Notes: a model not told the origin generated them from the letters alone. Positions 33,636 through 43,189 are shown, counted from the first letter of the stretch. The stretch is 64,000 nucleotides of DNA from Trichomonas vaginalis G3 (GCF_026262505.1 NC_067206.1:33061896-33125895), one strand, 5' to 3'. Program-made: numbers and translations.

Positions 33636-34640
33636 AAAAATAAAATCGTACAAGTGCATGAAGATGTTAGATGCTTTGGATATCTTTATTGTCAAGTTAG
33701 AAGATTTTCAGTTCGAGTATAAAGTTCTATACACCTTCTCCAAACTCTATTCTATCTTCACTGATATAAATACGAACAAGTAGAAGGAAAGAAAATATCT
33801 ATAGAAGCTTGGTTTAGACCATGTCAAAGAATTATATGCAATTGGAAACGAAAAGGTTTATGAGTATATCTTATGTTGGTTTGCAAACATCTTACAACAT
33901 CCAAGTGCTAAAATGAAACTGCTCTCATTATAATTGGAAAACAAGGAACTGGAGTAAGAACACATTCTTTACAGATATCTTATGCAAACTGTTGAAAGTT
34001 ATTCGAACCCTAATATGACAAACTTGAAAACATCTGTGGCAAGTTTAACTCCTCAATAGAGAATATGAAAACTTATAGTTTGCAATGAACTTCAAAGTAT
34101 AGATACAACAAAAGTTTGAACTCAGAGCTTTGAAGAGTCTTATAACAGACAAAGTTGGAGTTGTTGAAAGAAAGTATAAGACCAAAGAGTTGTGAAAATG
34201 TTTGCAAACTTCATTATGGGTTTCAACAATGCTGTTCCGATAAGTAGAAAGTTCTGACAGAAATATGTAGTTGTTCAGAACGTCAGATTCTCATATGCAA
34301 GATACAGAATATTTGACGACTAGCAGAAACTTTGACATCTGACTTTTCAACCACTTGTTCTCATATTTCATGACATTAGATATTCTTAAGTTCAATCCAA
34401 GACAAATTCCACATACCGAAGAGAGACAAAACATTGTTAAAAGCAAACAAGAGTGTATATGAACTGTTCATAGAAGAAAGGGACTTTGAGTTTTAGATGA
34501 AAAAGTCATTGTACGATTCTATAAACAATATTGTCAAATATGGTTATATGGCAGCGTCTAAACGTACATTCTTGGCAAATGTCAAAAGTCTTTTAGACGT
34601 ACAGAATGGTGTATATAAAGAAAAAATTTCTGAGTAAATT
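33636..34640 (+). pseudogene. D5-like SF3 helicase remnant
   Basis: Islands in shifting frames keep the order of the Maverick 1 helicase: ELYAIGNEKVYEYIL and FANILQHPSAK (compare IASMIQHPGIK), IGKQGTG (Walker A), a Walker-B-like ...VCNEL (near 34077), LKSLITDKVGVVERKYKTKE (compare LKSIITDNEIRINEKNQ) and NFIMGFNNAVPIS (sensor motif region). At least five frameshifts or stops. It shows that Maverick 2 also encoded an SF3 helicase. Any primase domain upstream is unrecognisable. Confidence 0.75.
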
Positions 34641-34671
34641 TAAAAAAAATATTTTTTATCCGATAGAAAAG

Positions 34672-35097
34672 ATGACGAAATTCATCTCAGTAAACAAGTA
34701 CATGTAGGACTTAAAGAAGAACTAGGACCTCATTCACATATTTGAATGTTTACTTCTACCATTTTGGAAAGTCTTCATATTCAGCAAAGTTTGGTAACAT
34801 CGAACCAGTTAAGTTTTGCTATTGTGGACTAAAATGGTGCGAAATTTGAAGACTTAGACATAGAAGGTTTGTTAACAGTCAAAGAAAGTTTTGACAGAAG
34901 GTTCTCAAACCTTAAAGAAGGCAAAGCATACCAAACTTGTTATACTTATGAACCAAAGAAGACAGACGACTATGAATATTATGAGTCTAAAGTTGTAGAA
35001 GTTCAAGGTAAATTGGGTAAAAAGATTTTAGAGTCTAAGCCAGTGTTTACTTCCTAAAGAGGAAGAGAACATTGACATTGACCCAGAAATGTTCTAA
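34672..35097 (+). pseudogene. Broken Maverick gene of unknown function
   Basis: Starts at ATG 34672 (MTKFISVNKYM then a stop), and becomes readable again as DLDIEGLLTVKESFDRRFSN, YQTCYTYEPKKTDDYEYYES and the acidic end EEENIDIDPEMF before a TAA near 35097. Several indels. Charged, with no recognised domain. The DIDPEMF end resembles the acidic tail at 49274-49353. It follows the helicase on the same strand, so it may be a replication accessory protein. Confidence 0.45.
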
Positions 35098-35112
35098 AAT
35101 AAAAATTTATTT

Positions 35113-35567
35113 TTACATGTCAAATTTCTTTTTCTCTGGAAATGGTTCAGGTTCTTTCTTTCTCTTCTTCTACTTTCTTTTCTTTCTTTCTCTCTTTCTT
35201 CTTTCTGGGTGGAGTTATGTCAAATTTGGCGCAACCATATTTATGTAAAAGTTCTTTGTCCTTTAATAGCTCATCTATTTCTGTTTTCTATTTCATCTTC
35301 AAGAAACAGCGCATGTGTCTTGACTTGGCATTCTAAGAACTTTTGTTGGACTTCATCTTTCCAATCGGTTGTCATCTCTGTCAACAAGTCTGTCATTGAC
35401 AAATTTAAGACTGCTCTGCTTAATGTTTTATGGTTCTTGTCATATTCCCAAAACAGAACTTTAGAACAAATTCCCCTTCTTGTTTACACTATGTAAATTT
35501 TATGGTCGACAGATGTTTTGCTGTCGAAAAGCTTGTCTCGAATATAGATAGCGAAATCGCTAGACAT
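35113..35567 (-). pseudogene. Broken Maverick gene with Lys-rich C-terminus, unknown
   Basis: Starts MSSDFAIYIRDKLFDSKTSV at 35567, shifts frame, then reads LSMTDLLTEMTTDWKDEVQQ and a long Glu/Lys-rich tail ending in PEKKKFDM with a TAA at 35113-35115. Convergent with the 34672 gene. No domain recognised. The tail's purine bias makes the opposite strand look like a Ser/Phe-rich frame (35142-35336), which is not a gene. Confidence 0.4.
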
Positions 35568-35694
35568 TTTCTAAAAGATAAAAAATTTTCAATTTTCTAA
35601 AAATATGTAGAAAAAAGTTTGCTGACATGACAAGAAATTGAGAATGTTTTAAATAAGAACAAGAGGAAGTTAGAAAATGCTCAGATAAAAGCCT

Positions 35695-36460
35695 ATACAT
35701 GACAAGTTCTTATTTGCTCAGAATGGTATAACAGGTCTAATTGCACCACCTGGGTCTGGTTAAGACTTTCACTTATTCTTAAAATGGCTGCACAACAACA
35801 AGATGAGAAGAACCCATTCTATATGAGTTAGTTGTTATTTGTAGTACTTCTGGTCAATTTGACCAAACCGTCAATTCGTTCAAAGATATTATAAAGAAGT
35901 TTAAGTTAGTATGTATAAAGGATACTGAGTTGTTAGATTGGATAAAGAAGTACCAAAGAAGAGTTTTGAAGTATAATGCTATAAATGAGTATGTCAATTC
36001 GAAGTTTAAAGACCCAAATGAGGAAATGCAGAGAATATTAGAGAAGAAACACTTCAGAAACAAACAGAAAGAGATAGAATACATTTCGAAGAAATTGCAA
36101 TCTTACGATCGGAAGACTTACCCTCATAGATGTCTTCTTATCTTAGATGATTTCGCCTCTCATCCTTTGTTAAAGAATAGAGAACAAGATATGTGTCGAA
36201 TTCTTAAGAAGCTCAGACACTTTAACATCTCAGTTGTCATTTGTGTACAGACAGCAAAGAGTTTAAGTGAGGATGTTAAAAGAATACTTACTGACATAAT
36301 ACTTTTCCCCGGATTGTCCGAAGACGATTTCATGGAACTTATGAAAGAGTCCATGGCAGGTAGTTTGACAGACATGAACTATGGGAGAAGTACAAAGTCA
36401 TACAAGACCCTCATACTTCTTTCAGAATTCATATCTACGCAAACAAAGTTCAAATTGTAA
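35695..36460 (+). pseudogene. A32-like (FtsK/HerA-type) genome packaging ATPase, broken
   Basis: Upstream part keeps FAQNGITGLIAPPGSG, a Walker A motif, but a single extra T turns the Lys codon into a stop. The intact part (35930-36460) contains Walker B RCLLILDDFASHPLL, then the HNISVVICVQTAKSLSEDVK strand and ILTDIILFPGLSEDDF. These are features of the poxvirus A32/Maverick packaging ATPase family, which pumps DNA into the capsid. The frameshift is in the nucleotide-binding site, so the product would be dead. Length fits the family once the shift is ignored. Confidence 0.8.
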
Positions 36461-36489
36461 AAAGTCAAGCTTGAAAATAAATGGTTCAT

Positions 36490-37347
36490 CTACCCTACTT
36501 GTTTGAAGTTGTCAAAATACTCTGTTATTTTTTCCTTCAGTAGCGGTAAGTCTTCTTTGAAGGTAAGTATTGTACAACCTTTCATATCATAGTGTGTTTG
36601 AGGTAACGTATCTTGAACTATTTGTTTCACATCTTCATTTGGGGTCATTGAAATCGGTAAGTTTTCGCGATAGAACCAATTTCTGTCAGATTTGTAAATC
36701 TTAGCAAGGTCGTAAAAGCTTTTGTTGTTTCTTCTGACTAAATGCAACATAACCATATCTTTATCTTCTTCTTTCTCCATCTCTTCAGTATAAATCATAT
36801 ACTTATAGTTCTTTTCCTTTCCTTTTGGTACCGAACGTGGTATTCTTTTCTGAATGCTTTTGTCTTTTGCTTCAAGCTTGTTTTCCATCTCTTCACGTTC
36901 TTGTCTATGAATTTCGTCAAGAAGTCTGTAAATATACCAAGCATAACGAGGCGAAGCCCACATTGCAACAGCATTTACAAGAAGTCTATGTACATAATAT
37001 CCTCTCAAACCGTTTGGCAATTTTTCACGATTTTCATAGAGTTTTGGCGACTGCGGTTTTTTACTTACTCGCTGTTCTTCACTGTTTTCAGAAAAAAGTA
37101 TGTCTCGCTGTGCTTCGCTCAAAAGTTCTTGTGTGCTTTGGTTCCTAAACCAGTCTTGTGGTTTCTTAGTATCTGGAGCAAAACATGCTGTCAAAATACT
37201 TTGCATTTGGTACATATCGTCTTTGACCGAACGAATGAGACGGAGTTGTTTGTTAAACTGTATGTACTCGTATTCTTCATTTATAGCTTCATGGACTATA
37301 ACTGTTGTTGTGTTCTCTGTTGTTGACATATCTGTCTTTACATACAA
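36490..37347 (-). CDS. KilA-N domain protein with C-terminal extension
   Basis: 285 residues (a second Met at residue 7 is an equally likely start). Residues ~115-165 carry the second half of a KilA-N DNA-binding domain: LPNGLRGYYVHRLLVNAVAM then WASPRYAWYIYRLLDEI. The N-terminal half of the domain is divergent. A charged linker (residues 165-200) is followed by LHLVRRNNKSFYDLAKIYKS, which resembles the C-terminal domain found after KilA-N/Bro-N in large DNA viruses. Probably a DNA-binding regulator. Upstream lies a conserved AT-rich block shared with the next KilA-N gene, and a TGTTAGATCTAACA palindrome at 37462-37475. Confidence 0.75.
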   Translation of the reverse strand: MYVKTDMSTTENTTTVIVHEAINEEYEYIQFNKQLRLIRSVKDDMYQMQSILTACFAPDTKKPQDWFRNQSTQELLSEAQRDILFSENSEEQRVSKKPQSPKLYENREKLPNGLRGYYVHRLLVNAVAMWASPRYAWYIYRLLDEIHRQEREEMENKLEAKDKSIQKRIPRSVPKGKEKNYKYMIYTEEMEKEEDKDMVMLHLVRRNNKSFYDLAKIYKSDRNWFYRENLPISMTPNEDVKQIVQDTLPQTHYDMKGCTILTFKEDLPLLKEKITEYFDNFKQVG

Positions 37348-37398
37348 AATAAAAAAATAAATAAAAATAAAACTAACTTTATTTTTTCTATCTTAAGG
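37337..37398 (-). promoter_or_regulatory. Conserved upstream block, copy 1 (before KilA-N gene 36490)
   Basis: TACATACAAAATAAAAAAAT...AAAACTAACTTTATTTTTTC then TATCTTAAGGAAAT. Repeated almost identically at 38198-38252 (interrupted by the mariner) and 39735-39796. Position just before two start codons suggests a promoter; the third copy has no gene directly beside it. Confidence 0.55.
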
Positions 37399-37461
37399 AA
37401 ATGTCAAAAATTCATGATTTTCGAGAGTTTTAGACCATGTTAGAAAAGTGGTTAGAAAACG

Positions 37462-37475
37462 TGTTAGATCTAACA
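37462..37475. promoter_or_regulatory. Perfect palindrome TGTTAGATCTAACA
   Basis: 14-bp perfect palindrome in the gap between the two KilA-N genes, within a run of GTTAGAAAA direct repeats. The same core GTTAGATCTAAC occurs at 39592-39605 and 39834-39851. Operator-like; the binding protein is unknown, the KilA-N products being obvious candidates. Confidence 0.5.
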
Positions 37476-37528
37476 TTCTAACATAAACATTATTTTTTGG
37501 TCGTTTATGACAAAAATAATGAGTTCAT

Positions 37529-38209
37529 TTACTCACAATATTTTTGTACAAAACGACCCCAAACTTTTAACTTCTTTTCTGCAGCTTCTAATGCTATCTT
37601 AGCGAGTTCATATTCTCTAAATTCTCTCTTTAAATCTTCTTGTTCCCATTGGTCTAGTTCGTATGGAGAGTCTCTATAACCATAATATATCTCACGTTCA
37701 TGTTCTAATTGTTTTTCGCACATTTTTCTAACTTCTTCTTCAAACAAATGTTTAGTATTCTCTACTGTATCTTCGAGTTCTTCTTCATCTAATTTCTCAT
37801 GAACTTTCTTGTCTATGGAGTCCATAATTTTTCCAACTGCTATGCAATATTTTGGAGAAGCCCACATTGCTATATAGTTTATAAGTCTTGGGTCTACATA
37901 CGTTCCTCTAACCTGTTTGATTTCATCAGGAATTCCGGCATGAATTTTGTATAAAAAGCAACCGTCTGAATTCCGGCGGTTGCTATATTCTTCACAAAAT
38001 GCCTTATAATACTCTTCCCAGGACTTATTTTCCAACAACTTTCTAAAGTCTTTCCTAAACTGCTGACACATATTTGTTGCATTAATGTAACTATCCTTGT
38101 CTCTACGTAAGACTTCAATACCATTATAAGTGCCTTTTGTGAATGTTTCGCCATTAGATTTGTTCGTGAACGTCTGTGCTTCGACTGACATTTCTGTTCT
38201 TACATACAA
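37529..38209 (-). CDS. KilA-N domain protein
   Basis: 226 residues (or 220 from Met7). Residues 25-125 form a full KilA-N domain: KDSYINATNMCQQFRKDF, then W.EYYKAF, then GTYVDPRLINYIAMWASPKY. A Glu/Lys-rich helical C-terminus follows. KilA-N proteins are sequence-specific DNA binders of phages and large DNA viruses. The gene shares the start MYVRTEMS and about 60 upstream bases with the 36490 gene (MYVKTDMS), so the pair probably arose by duplication and is co-regulated. Intact although many neighbours are frameshifted. Confidence 0.85.
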   Translation of the reverse strand: MYVRTEMSVEAQTFTNKSNGETFTKGTYNGIEVLRRDKDSYINATNMCQQFRKDFRKLLENKSWEEYYKAFCEEYSNRRNSDGCFLYKIHAGIPDEIKQVRGTYVDPRLINYIAMWASPKYCIAVGKIMDSIDKKVHEKLDEEELEDTVENTKHLFEEEVRKMCEKQLEHEREIYYGYRDSPYELDQWEQEDLKREFREYELAKIALEAAEKKLKVWGRFVQKYCE

Positions 38210-38252
38210 AATAAAAAAAATAAATAAAATAAAACTAACTTTATTTTTTCTA

Positions 38253-39549
38253 TAGGGTGTCCAAAGGTGTGTTTAGCACAAACCTGAATACTGCGAATAG
38301 AAATAAACAAGTTACATATATATAAAGTTTATTTAAATATAATCACCATTGGATTCAATCACGCGTTCGCAGCGATCGATCCAGGCTTGAAAGACACGCT
38401 TTAAATCATCATGAGAAAATTGCTCAAATTGCTCTCTTACAAAATTTTCAAGATCATCTGGACTCGCGAATTCGCGTCCTTCAGCTCTCTTTTTTAGCGT
38501 GCCGAATAAATAAAAGTCAGAGGGTGCAATATCAGGTGAATAAATTGGGTTTGGAACAACTTTGACATTGTTTTCCACCAAGTAATTCATTACCTTATGA
38601 CTTTTGTGAACTCTTGAATTATCAAAATGAATTGCAAACTTTTGTTTTTGTTGTTTGGATTTCTCAAACTCATCAGAATTGATAATTTGAGTAAGAACAT
38701 TGTCAATAGATACTGAGCATTCATCGTATTCGGTTTTTGAAGAATATCAATTGCGATGATGCATTCACGCCCCAAAAAACCGACAACATCATCATTGGTG
38801 TGTCAATTTTTTCTTCGGGAATGTTTGCGGATTTTCATCCTTCGGGATCCACATGATTTGGCTTCTGTGCATATTGAAACCAAGACTCGTCCCTGTTACT
38901 AAAAAGCGAAACTTCTTGGATTGATACCACCCAATATAGAGAGGAGCTCTTTCGAAGATTGGACTCTAGATTTTTTTTGAACTGAATTAAGGTTGTGCGG
39001 AACCCAACGTGTATACGCTAGTTTGTAGTTCAAATAATTGTGCAGATAATAACTGACTGTTGTACGTGGTATCTTTGTCATCTCCTCTATCCTTCTGAGT
39101 GATGCTCTTGGGTCTTCATCTAGCGCTTGAAGAATTGCTTTGATTTTTCTTTGATCCGGCGATTTTTTGTCAATTTTTATGATGGGCGCCTTTTTGTTCA
39201 TGAAGTGATACATCCGAACATGATACGTTACAGTGGAATAGCTAGGAGCATCTATACCGAAGCATTTTACCAATGTCTCGTAGATTTTTTTACAGTCTTT
39301 GCATTTTTTTGCAAGAGCGAGGATGTTTTCTTTATGATTCATTAAAAAAATGAAAAAAATCCCGCCAAAATTTCCCGCGAAACCGCCTCTTGTCTCAAAA
39401 TTCATTTTATATCCCGGCATGGCGCCAAAATACAACATACTCATCATATACATATATTCATATTTTTTATTATATATTTATAATCAGCATATATCTCCTT
39501 TAATAGTCTCATATAGAGCGCTGTGCTAAACGCACCTTTGGACACCCTA
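38253..39549 (-). mobile_element. Tc1/mariner element (Tvmar1-type), nested in Maverick 2
   Basis: 1297 bp with 28-bp terminal inverted repeats beginning TAGGGTGTCCAAAGGTG (one mismatch between ends), flanked by the TA duplication (38251-38252 and 39550-39551). The unoccupied site TTTTTTCTATCTTAAGG is preserved twice nearby (37384 and 39775), so the insertion point is exact. Encodes a broken transposase. Confidence 0.95.
38333..39342 (-). pseudogene. Mariner transposase, frameshifted
   Basis: Starts MNHKENILALAKKCKDC at 39342. The N-terminal half has paired helix-turn-helix segments (IYETLVKCFGIDAPSYSTV and SLRRIEEMTKIPRTTVSYYL). The catalytic domain is in pieces: the DESWFQYAQKPNH region near 38850-38880, and HFDNSRVHKSHKVM followed by YSPDIAPSDFYLFG. 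The last two Asp are 34 residues apart, the mariner DD34D signature. At least three frameshifts (about 38905, 38885 and 38710) inactivate it. Confidence 0.9.
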
Positions 39550-39591
39550 TATCTTAAGGAAATTCATGAAAATTCAAGAGGTTAGAAATGA

Positions 39592-39997
39592 GGTTAGATC
39601 TAACCATCTACCCGACATTCTCGTCAAATACAAAAAAATGAAGAATAACTTTCACTTTTTCATTATATAACTGTTATTTTTGACGAAGTGAAGATTTACA
39701 CTTCGTCAAAAAAATCCCTGAAATCATATCTTTTATACAAAATAAAAAAATAAATAAAAATAAAACTAACTTTATTTTTTCTATCTTAAGGAAATTCATG
39801 AAAATTCAAGAGGGTAGAAATGAGGTTAGAAATGAGGTTAGATCTAACCTCTTCACCTAAATTATATTTTTGGTGTAAATTTCATTGACTGACTGACTGA
39901 CGGCACAAAGTGGCTTAGCGAAAACATTAATATATAAAATTCATGAAAATTCAAGAGGGTGAAAAAACAGGTGAAAAAAGAGGTGAAATCTCACCTC
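39592..39997. promoter_or_regulatory. Palindrome cluster (GGTTAGATCTAACC family)
   Basis: Three copies: 39592-39605 (perfect, 14 bp), 39834-39851 (perfect, 18 bp, GAGGTTAGATCTAACCTC) and 39980-39997 (near-perfect, GAGGTGAAATCTCACCTC). The last two are followed by TTCACCTAAATTATATTTTT. Each is preceded by AAAATTCAAGAGG and half-site direct repeats. No gene lies in 39550-39940; this looks like a control or origin region. Confidence 0.55.
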
Positions 39998-40366
39998 TTC
40001 ACCTAAATTATATTTTTGGTCCGGGAACAACTTTCTCTCAATTGGAGCTGTAGCATACTCTTTGCGTAAACGGTTCAGACCTTCTTCGAAGTCTTGGTCT
40101 CTCTTGGACTGAGATTGGAATTGCTGGGGTGGAGCTTGCTGGAACAACCAAGGGTTGAGGAAGTAAGGCATAGGCTGAGGAGGGTAGTTCGGGAAGCCTT
40201 GTGGTGGGTAGTAACCTTGAGGTGGAAATTGGTAGTAATTCGGAGGTACTTGCTGGAACTGAGGTTGCTGAGGAGACTGTTGTGGTTCTTTAGGTTCCTC
40301 TGGTTTGGGAATGGACTGGGTTGGTGGGACGTGGGACATTCGTTTGTGGCTTAACCGTCGGACCAC
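39941..40366 (-). CDS. Pro/Gln/Tyr-rich protein, unknown
   Basis: Up to 141 residues (Met10 is another possible start). The N-terminal two thirds are low-complexity: PKPEEPKEPQQSPQQPQFQQ, then PPQGYYPPQGFPNYPPQ-type repeats. A short ordered end follows, RDQDFEEGLNRLRKEYATAP. The true C-terminus may be near YNLGEE, because the last codons run into the palindrome repeat. Disordered Pro-rich proteins of this kind often serve as virion or scaffold components; here that is only a possibility. Confidence 0.5.
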   Translation of the reverse strand: MVRRLSHKRMSHVPPTQSIPKPEEPKEPQQSPQQPQFQQVPPNYYQFPPQGYYPPQGFPNYPPQPMPYFLNPWLFQQAPPQQFQSQSKRDQDFEEGLNRLRKEYATAPIERKLFPDQKYNLGEEVRFHLFFHLFFHPLEFS

Positions 40367-40383
40367 AACGATAAAAATCTCTG

Positions 40384-40696
40384 CTACTAGCAGTACTGCT
40401 ACTGTCAGTAGCAGTACTTTTACTGACAGTAGCAGTACTTTTTCTGACAGTAGCAGTACTTTTACTGACAGTAGCAGTACTTTTTCTGACAGTAGCAGTA
40501 CTTTTACTGACAGTAGCAGTACTTTTACTGACAGTAGCAGTACTTTATCGTCGAAAACCCTCTCAAATTTTCCTTTTTACTGACAGTAGCAGTACTTTTA
40601 CTGACAGTAGCAGTACTTTTACTGACAGTAGCAGTACTTTTACTGACAGTAGCAGTACTTTTACTGACAGTAGCAGTACTTTTACTGACAGTAGCA
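40384..40696 (+). repeat. 21-bp tandem repeats (ACTGACAGTAGCAGTACTTTT)
   Basis: Two blocks (about 40384-40545 and 40577-40696) of a 21-bp unit, roughly 13 copies, separated by 31 unrelated bases (ATCGTCGAAAACCCTCTCAAA...). AGTACT and CTGACAG...CTG make local dyads. Because the unit is a multiple of three, it reads as Ser/Thr/Phe repeats on one strand; I regard that as an artefact. Confidence 0.9.
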
Positions 40697-41004
40697 ATGG
40701 TCGAGGTCGAACCTACCGACGAGGCAATTTACCTAATTGAAATTAACGAGCTTGTTAAAGACTTCCTCAGGCAGAATGTAAAAGGCAAGCTTGTTAACGG
40801 TTGGATAACGGGAAGGGCTGCCTTGAATCTCGAGACTTCGACCGGAATTCCAATTCAAATACCAGAAAACACTCCTTTCGACGACATAAAGCAAGCAAAG
40901 AAGGAAGCCATTATAAAGTTCTTTGCCAAGCGTCCTTGGATACTACTTCCAAACAGAGAGAACCTTTCCCAAGAATTCCCACATTTAAATTCAAATTCGA
41001 ATAA
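40697..41004 (+). pseudogene. Unknown Maverick gene abutting the 21-bp array
   Basis: Starts MVEVEPTDEAIYLIEINELV immediately after the last repeat. About 95 residues read well (TSTGIPIQIPENTPFDDIKQ, AIIKFFAKRPWILLP). The frame most likely shifts near 40955, giving a basic end PRIPTFKFKFE and a TAA at 41004, which would converge on the polymerase gene. No recognised domain. Without the shift the frame runs to 41092, antisense to PolB, which is unlikely. Confidence 0.45.
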
Positions 41005-43157
41005 AAATTTTTATTCATGCAATGTTTTATTTCTGTGCCGTCTTCAAGTATGCCCCAATATTTCCTTTTCGATATTACATGAACTTCGGTGAAAATTTTG
41101 TCCAATTTGAATTGACCCATCTTCTCACCGACTAAACCCATTTCAATGAGTTTGTTGTATCCTTCTTCGTTCGTCATGAGTGCGTCAATGTTCTCATAGT
41201 AAACCTTGACTTTCGATTTGACTTCCGAGAAGAACTCATTGTAGTTGTCAAGGACTGCCTTGGCGAACTGAGGGTAAGACCAATGTTCGACAATAGGTTT
41301 TAATGTGTTACTAAGGCCACTTTGACCTTGAGTGAATTCGTACTTCAAAACAAAAGGAGAAACCTTTCAACAAAGTTGTCGACCTTCTCATAATGTTTAC
41401 TCTTCATCTCTTGAGGTTTCTTAATGGAATATCCCCATGTCGAATTCATAAGCAATTTGAGTGTCATTGCAAGTTTGGGGTTTGAAGCTTTCCTAATATC
41501 ATACAGTTGTTGTATGACTTTTCCAACTGTATAGTTCCTTCCCGGGAACTCACCATCTTCGTTTGGAATTCCAGTCGGAATATATTGGACAAACCTCATG
41601 TACGCAGCGTTAAGGTCGACATAGTATATCTTTTCGTTTGAGTCGAACTTGTCGCAACCAATTGGTCCAGTTTGTGGAAATTCAAGTGAGTCTCTATCTT
41701 CTGAGAAACTTCTCCTGTTATCTCATAAACATCGTCGAAGCAACCTGTTTCATATAAAACCTTCTGACCTAACTCAGATGCTCTCCAATACAATTTGACG
41801 TTAATTGGATGTCTCAATGGAAGTTTGTTTATAGCATCTTGAAGTTCTTGCAACCTCATTGGAAGTTCTTCTGGTTCAGGTTGGTATCCGAACAAACCAA
41901 CTCCTTGTGGAACTGTGTACTTCTTTTGTACTAGAACTTTGTCTGGAACAACTTTTGGTCTTGCTAACAATGAAAAGTTTGTTTCATCTTTTGGTACAAA
42001 AGTTTCTGTCAGCTTGTCATCTGGAATTGGTTCCAACAAACCTTTCTCGAAAAGAATGTTTACAGCTCTGACAATGTTGCACTTACTTTTACCAAAGAAT
42101 GGGTTTGAAAGACTTTCGTTCAACATGAAGTGGTTGTGGACAATTACAATCTTCAACCATGGTAAATTGAACTCAACAACATAGTCGTCATGTGAAGAAC
42201 CTTTAGCTGTAGGTATGTTGACTCGGATATTAACATTTGCCAACGGTGCAATTTTTGCCAATTGACCTCTGAGAATGTACCTTGTCTTCACACATGACTC
42301 AAGATACTTCATCTTCTCTTCTGTAACAAGACCAGAGTTCCTGAGACATGTAAGAATACAAGGTTCATTGACAATTGTTTCAATTGAATTGTAAATTCCA
42401 TACCTTGTCAAGTCAATGTCAGACTTATTTATGAAGGGAAGTATCCAGCATGTTGTCTGACTGCTTGAGGGTTAGGTTGGTACCATTCGAACTTGACACT
42501 TGCAATTCCTTCAATTGCATTCAAAATGTCTGAGTCGGAGTCAACCATTTGTTCTCTCTTTGTAGTCTTGAAAGCGTCAAGAAGTTTTGCGGCTGTTTGT
42601 TCATTGCCATGTGCATAGTAAATGTGACCATCCAAATCTGTTATGGTCAATCTGAGATTGTGTCCTTTCTTATTTCCGTCTTGTATGGCAGCAAGTACTC
42701 CCATGAAGCCTTCTTTGTTCTTTCCTTCGTCAAGTTTACTGTAAAGGTTTGACCAATGTAATTTTACTTCTAACTTCACGATATTCTTCATATGCATATC
42801 TTGTTCTTTCCATGGAGCATGTGCGTCTTCACCTTTTCCTTTTTTCCTTCTCAAAGGATGCAATTGTTCGTCATGTTTCCAGTAGAATCTGGCAAAGCCG
42901 TCATGTCCTTCAACTTGAGGTTCACTAACATCGAAAGGCATGTCCATAAGACGTTCTTCTTCTAACCTCTCTAGTCTGTTTGGATAATTGGCACGTGCTG
43001 TTTCCAAATCCATTTCGTAGCGAAGACCAGACAATTTGTCATAGACTTTTATGGGTCTTCCCTTCCTATATTTAAAATTCTTCGAAACTCTCCAACCATA
43101 TCTTTGTAACTCTGCTTTTATTCTAGCAGACTTTCTATCCATTCTATATGGGGGCAT
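40990..43157 (-). pseudogene. Maverick DNA polymerase B (protein-primed type), frameshifted
   Basis: Reads from MPPYRMDRKSARIKAELQRY (43157) through 242 residues to a stop at 42429, and resumes one frame over (to 41596, 41345 and about 41000). Signature blocks: FNLPWLKIVIVHNHFML (about 42145), motif A YYVDLNAAYM (about 41600-41630), motif B KLLMNSTWGY (about 41430-41460) and motif C VYYENIDAL (about 41185-41215, a variant of DTDS). Breaks near 42430, 41700 and 41358 look like single-base indels. In intact elements it copies the genome from a terminal protein. It differs from the Maverick 1 polymerase, which has DFNSLYPS and an HNH-like insert. Confidence 0.85.
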
Positions 43158-43189
43158 TTTTATAAAAATAAAAAAATATTTTTTTTCTT

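Noticed and set aside
36742-37326. 194-codon plus-strand frame
   Set aside because: Antisense shadow of the KilA-N gene, rich in Phe/Ser/Cys as expected from a purine-biased opposite strand.
40305-40583. Ser/Thr/Phe repeat open frame on the plus strand
   Set aside because: Product of the 21-bp array read in frame; antisense to the Pro-rich gene at its 5' end.
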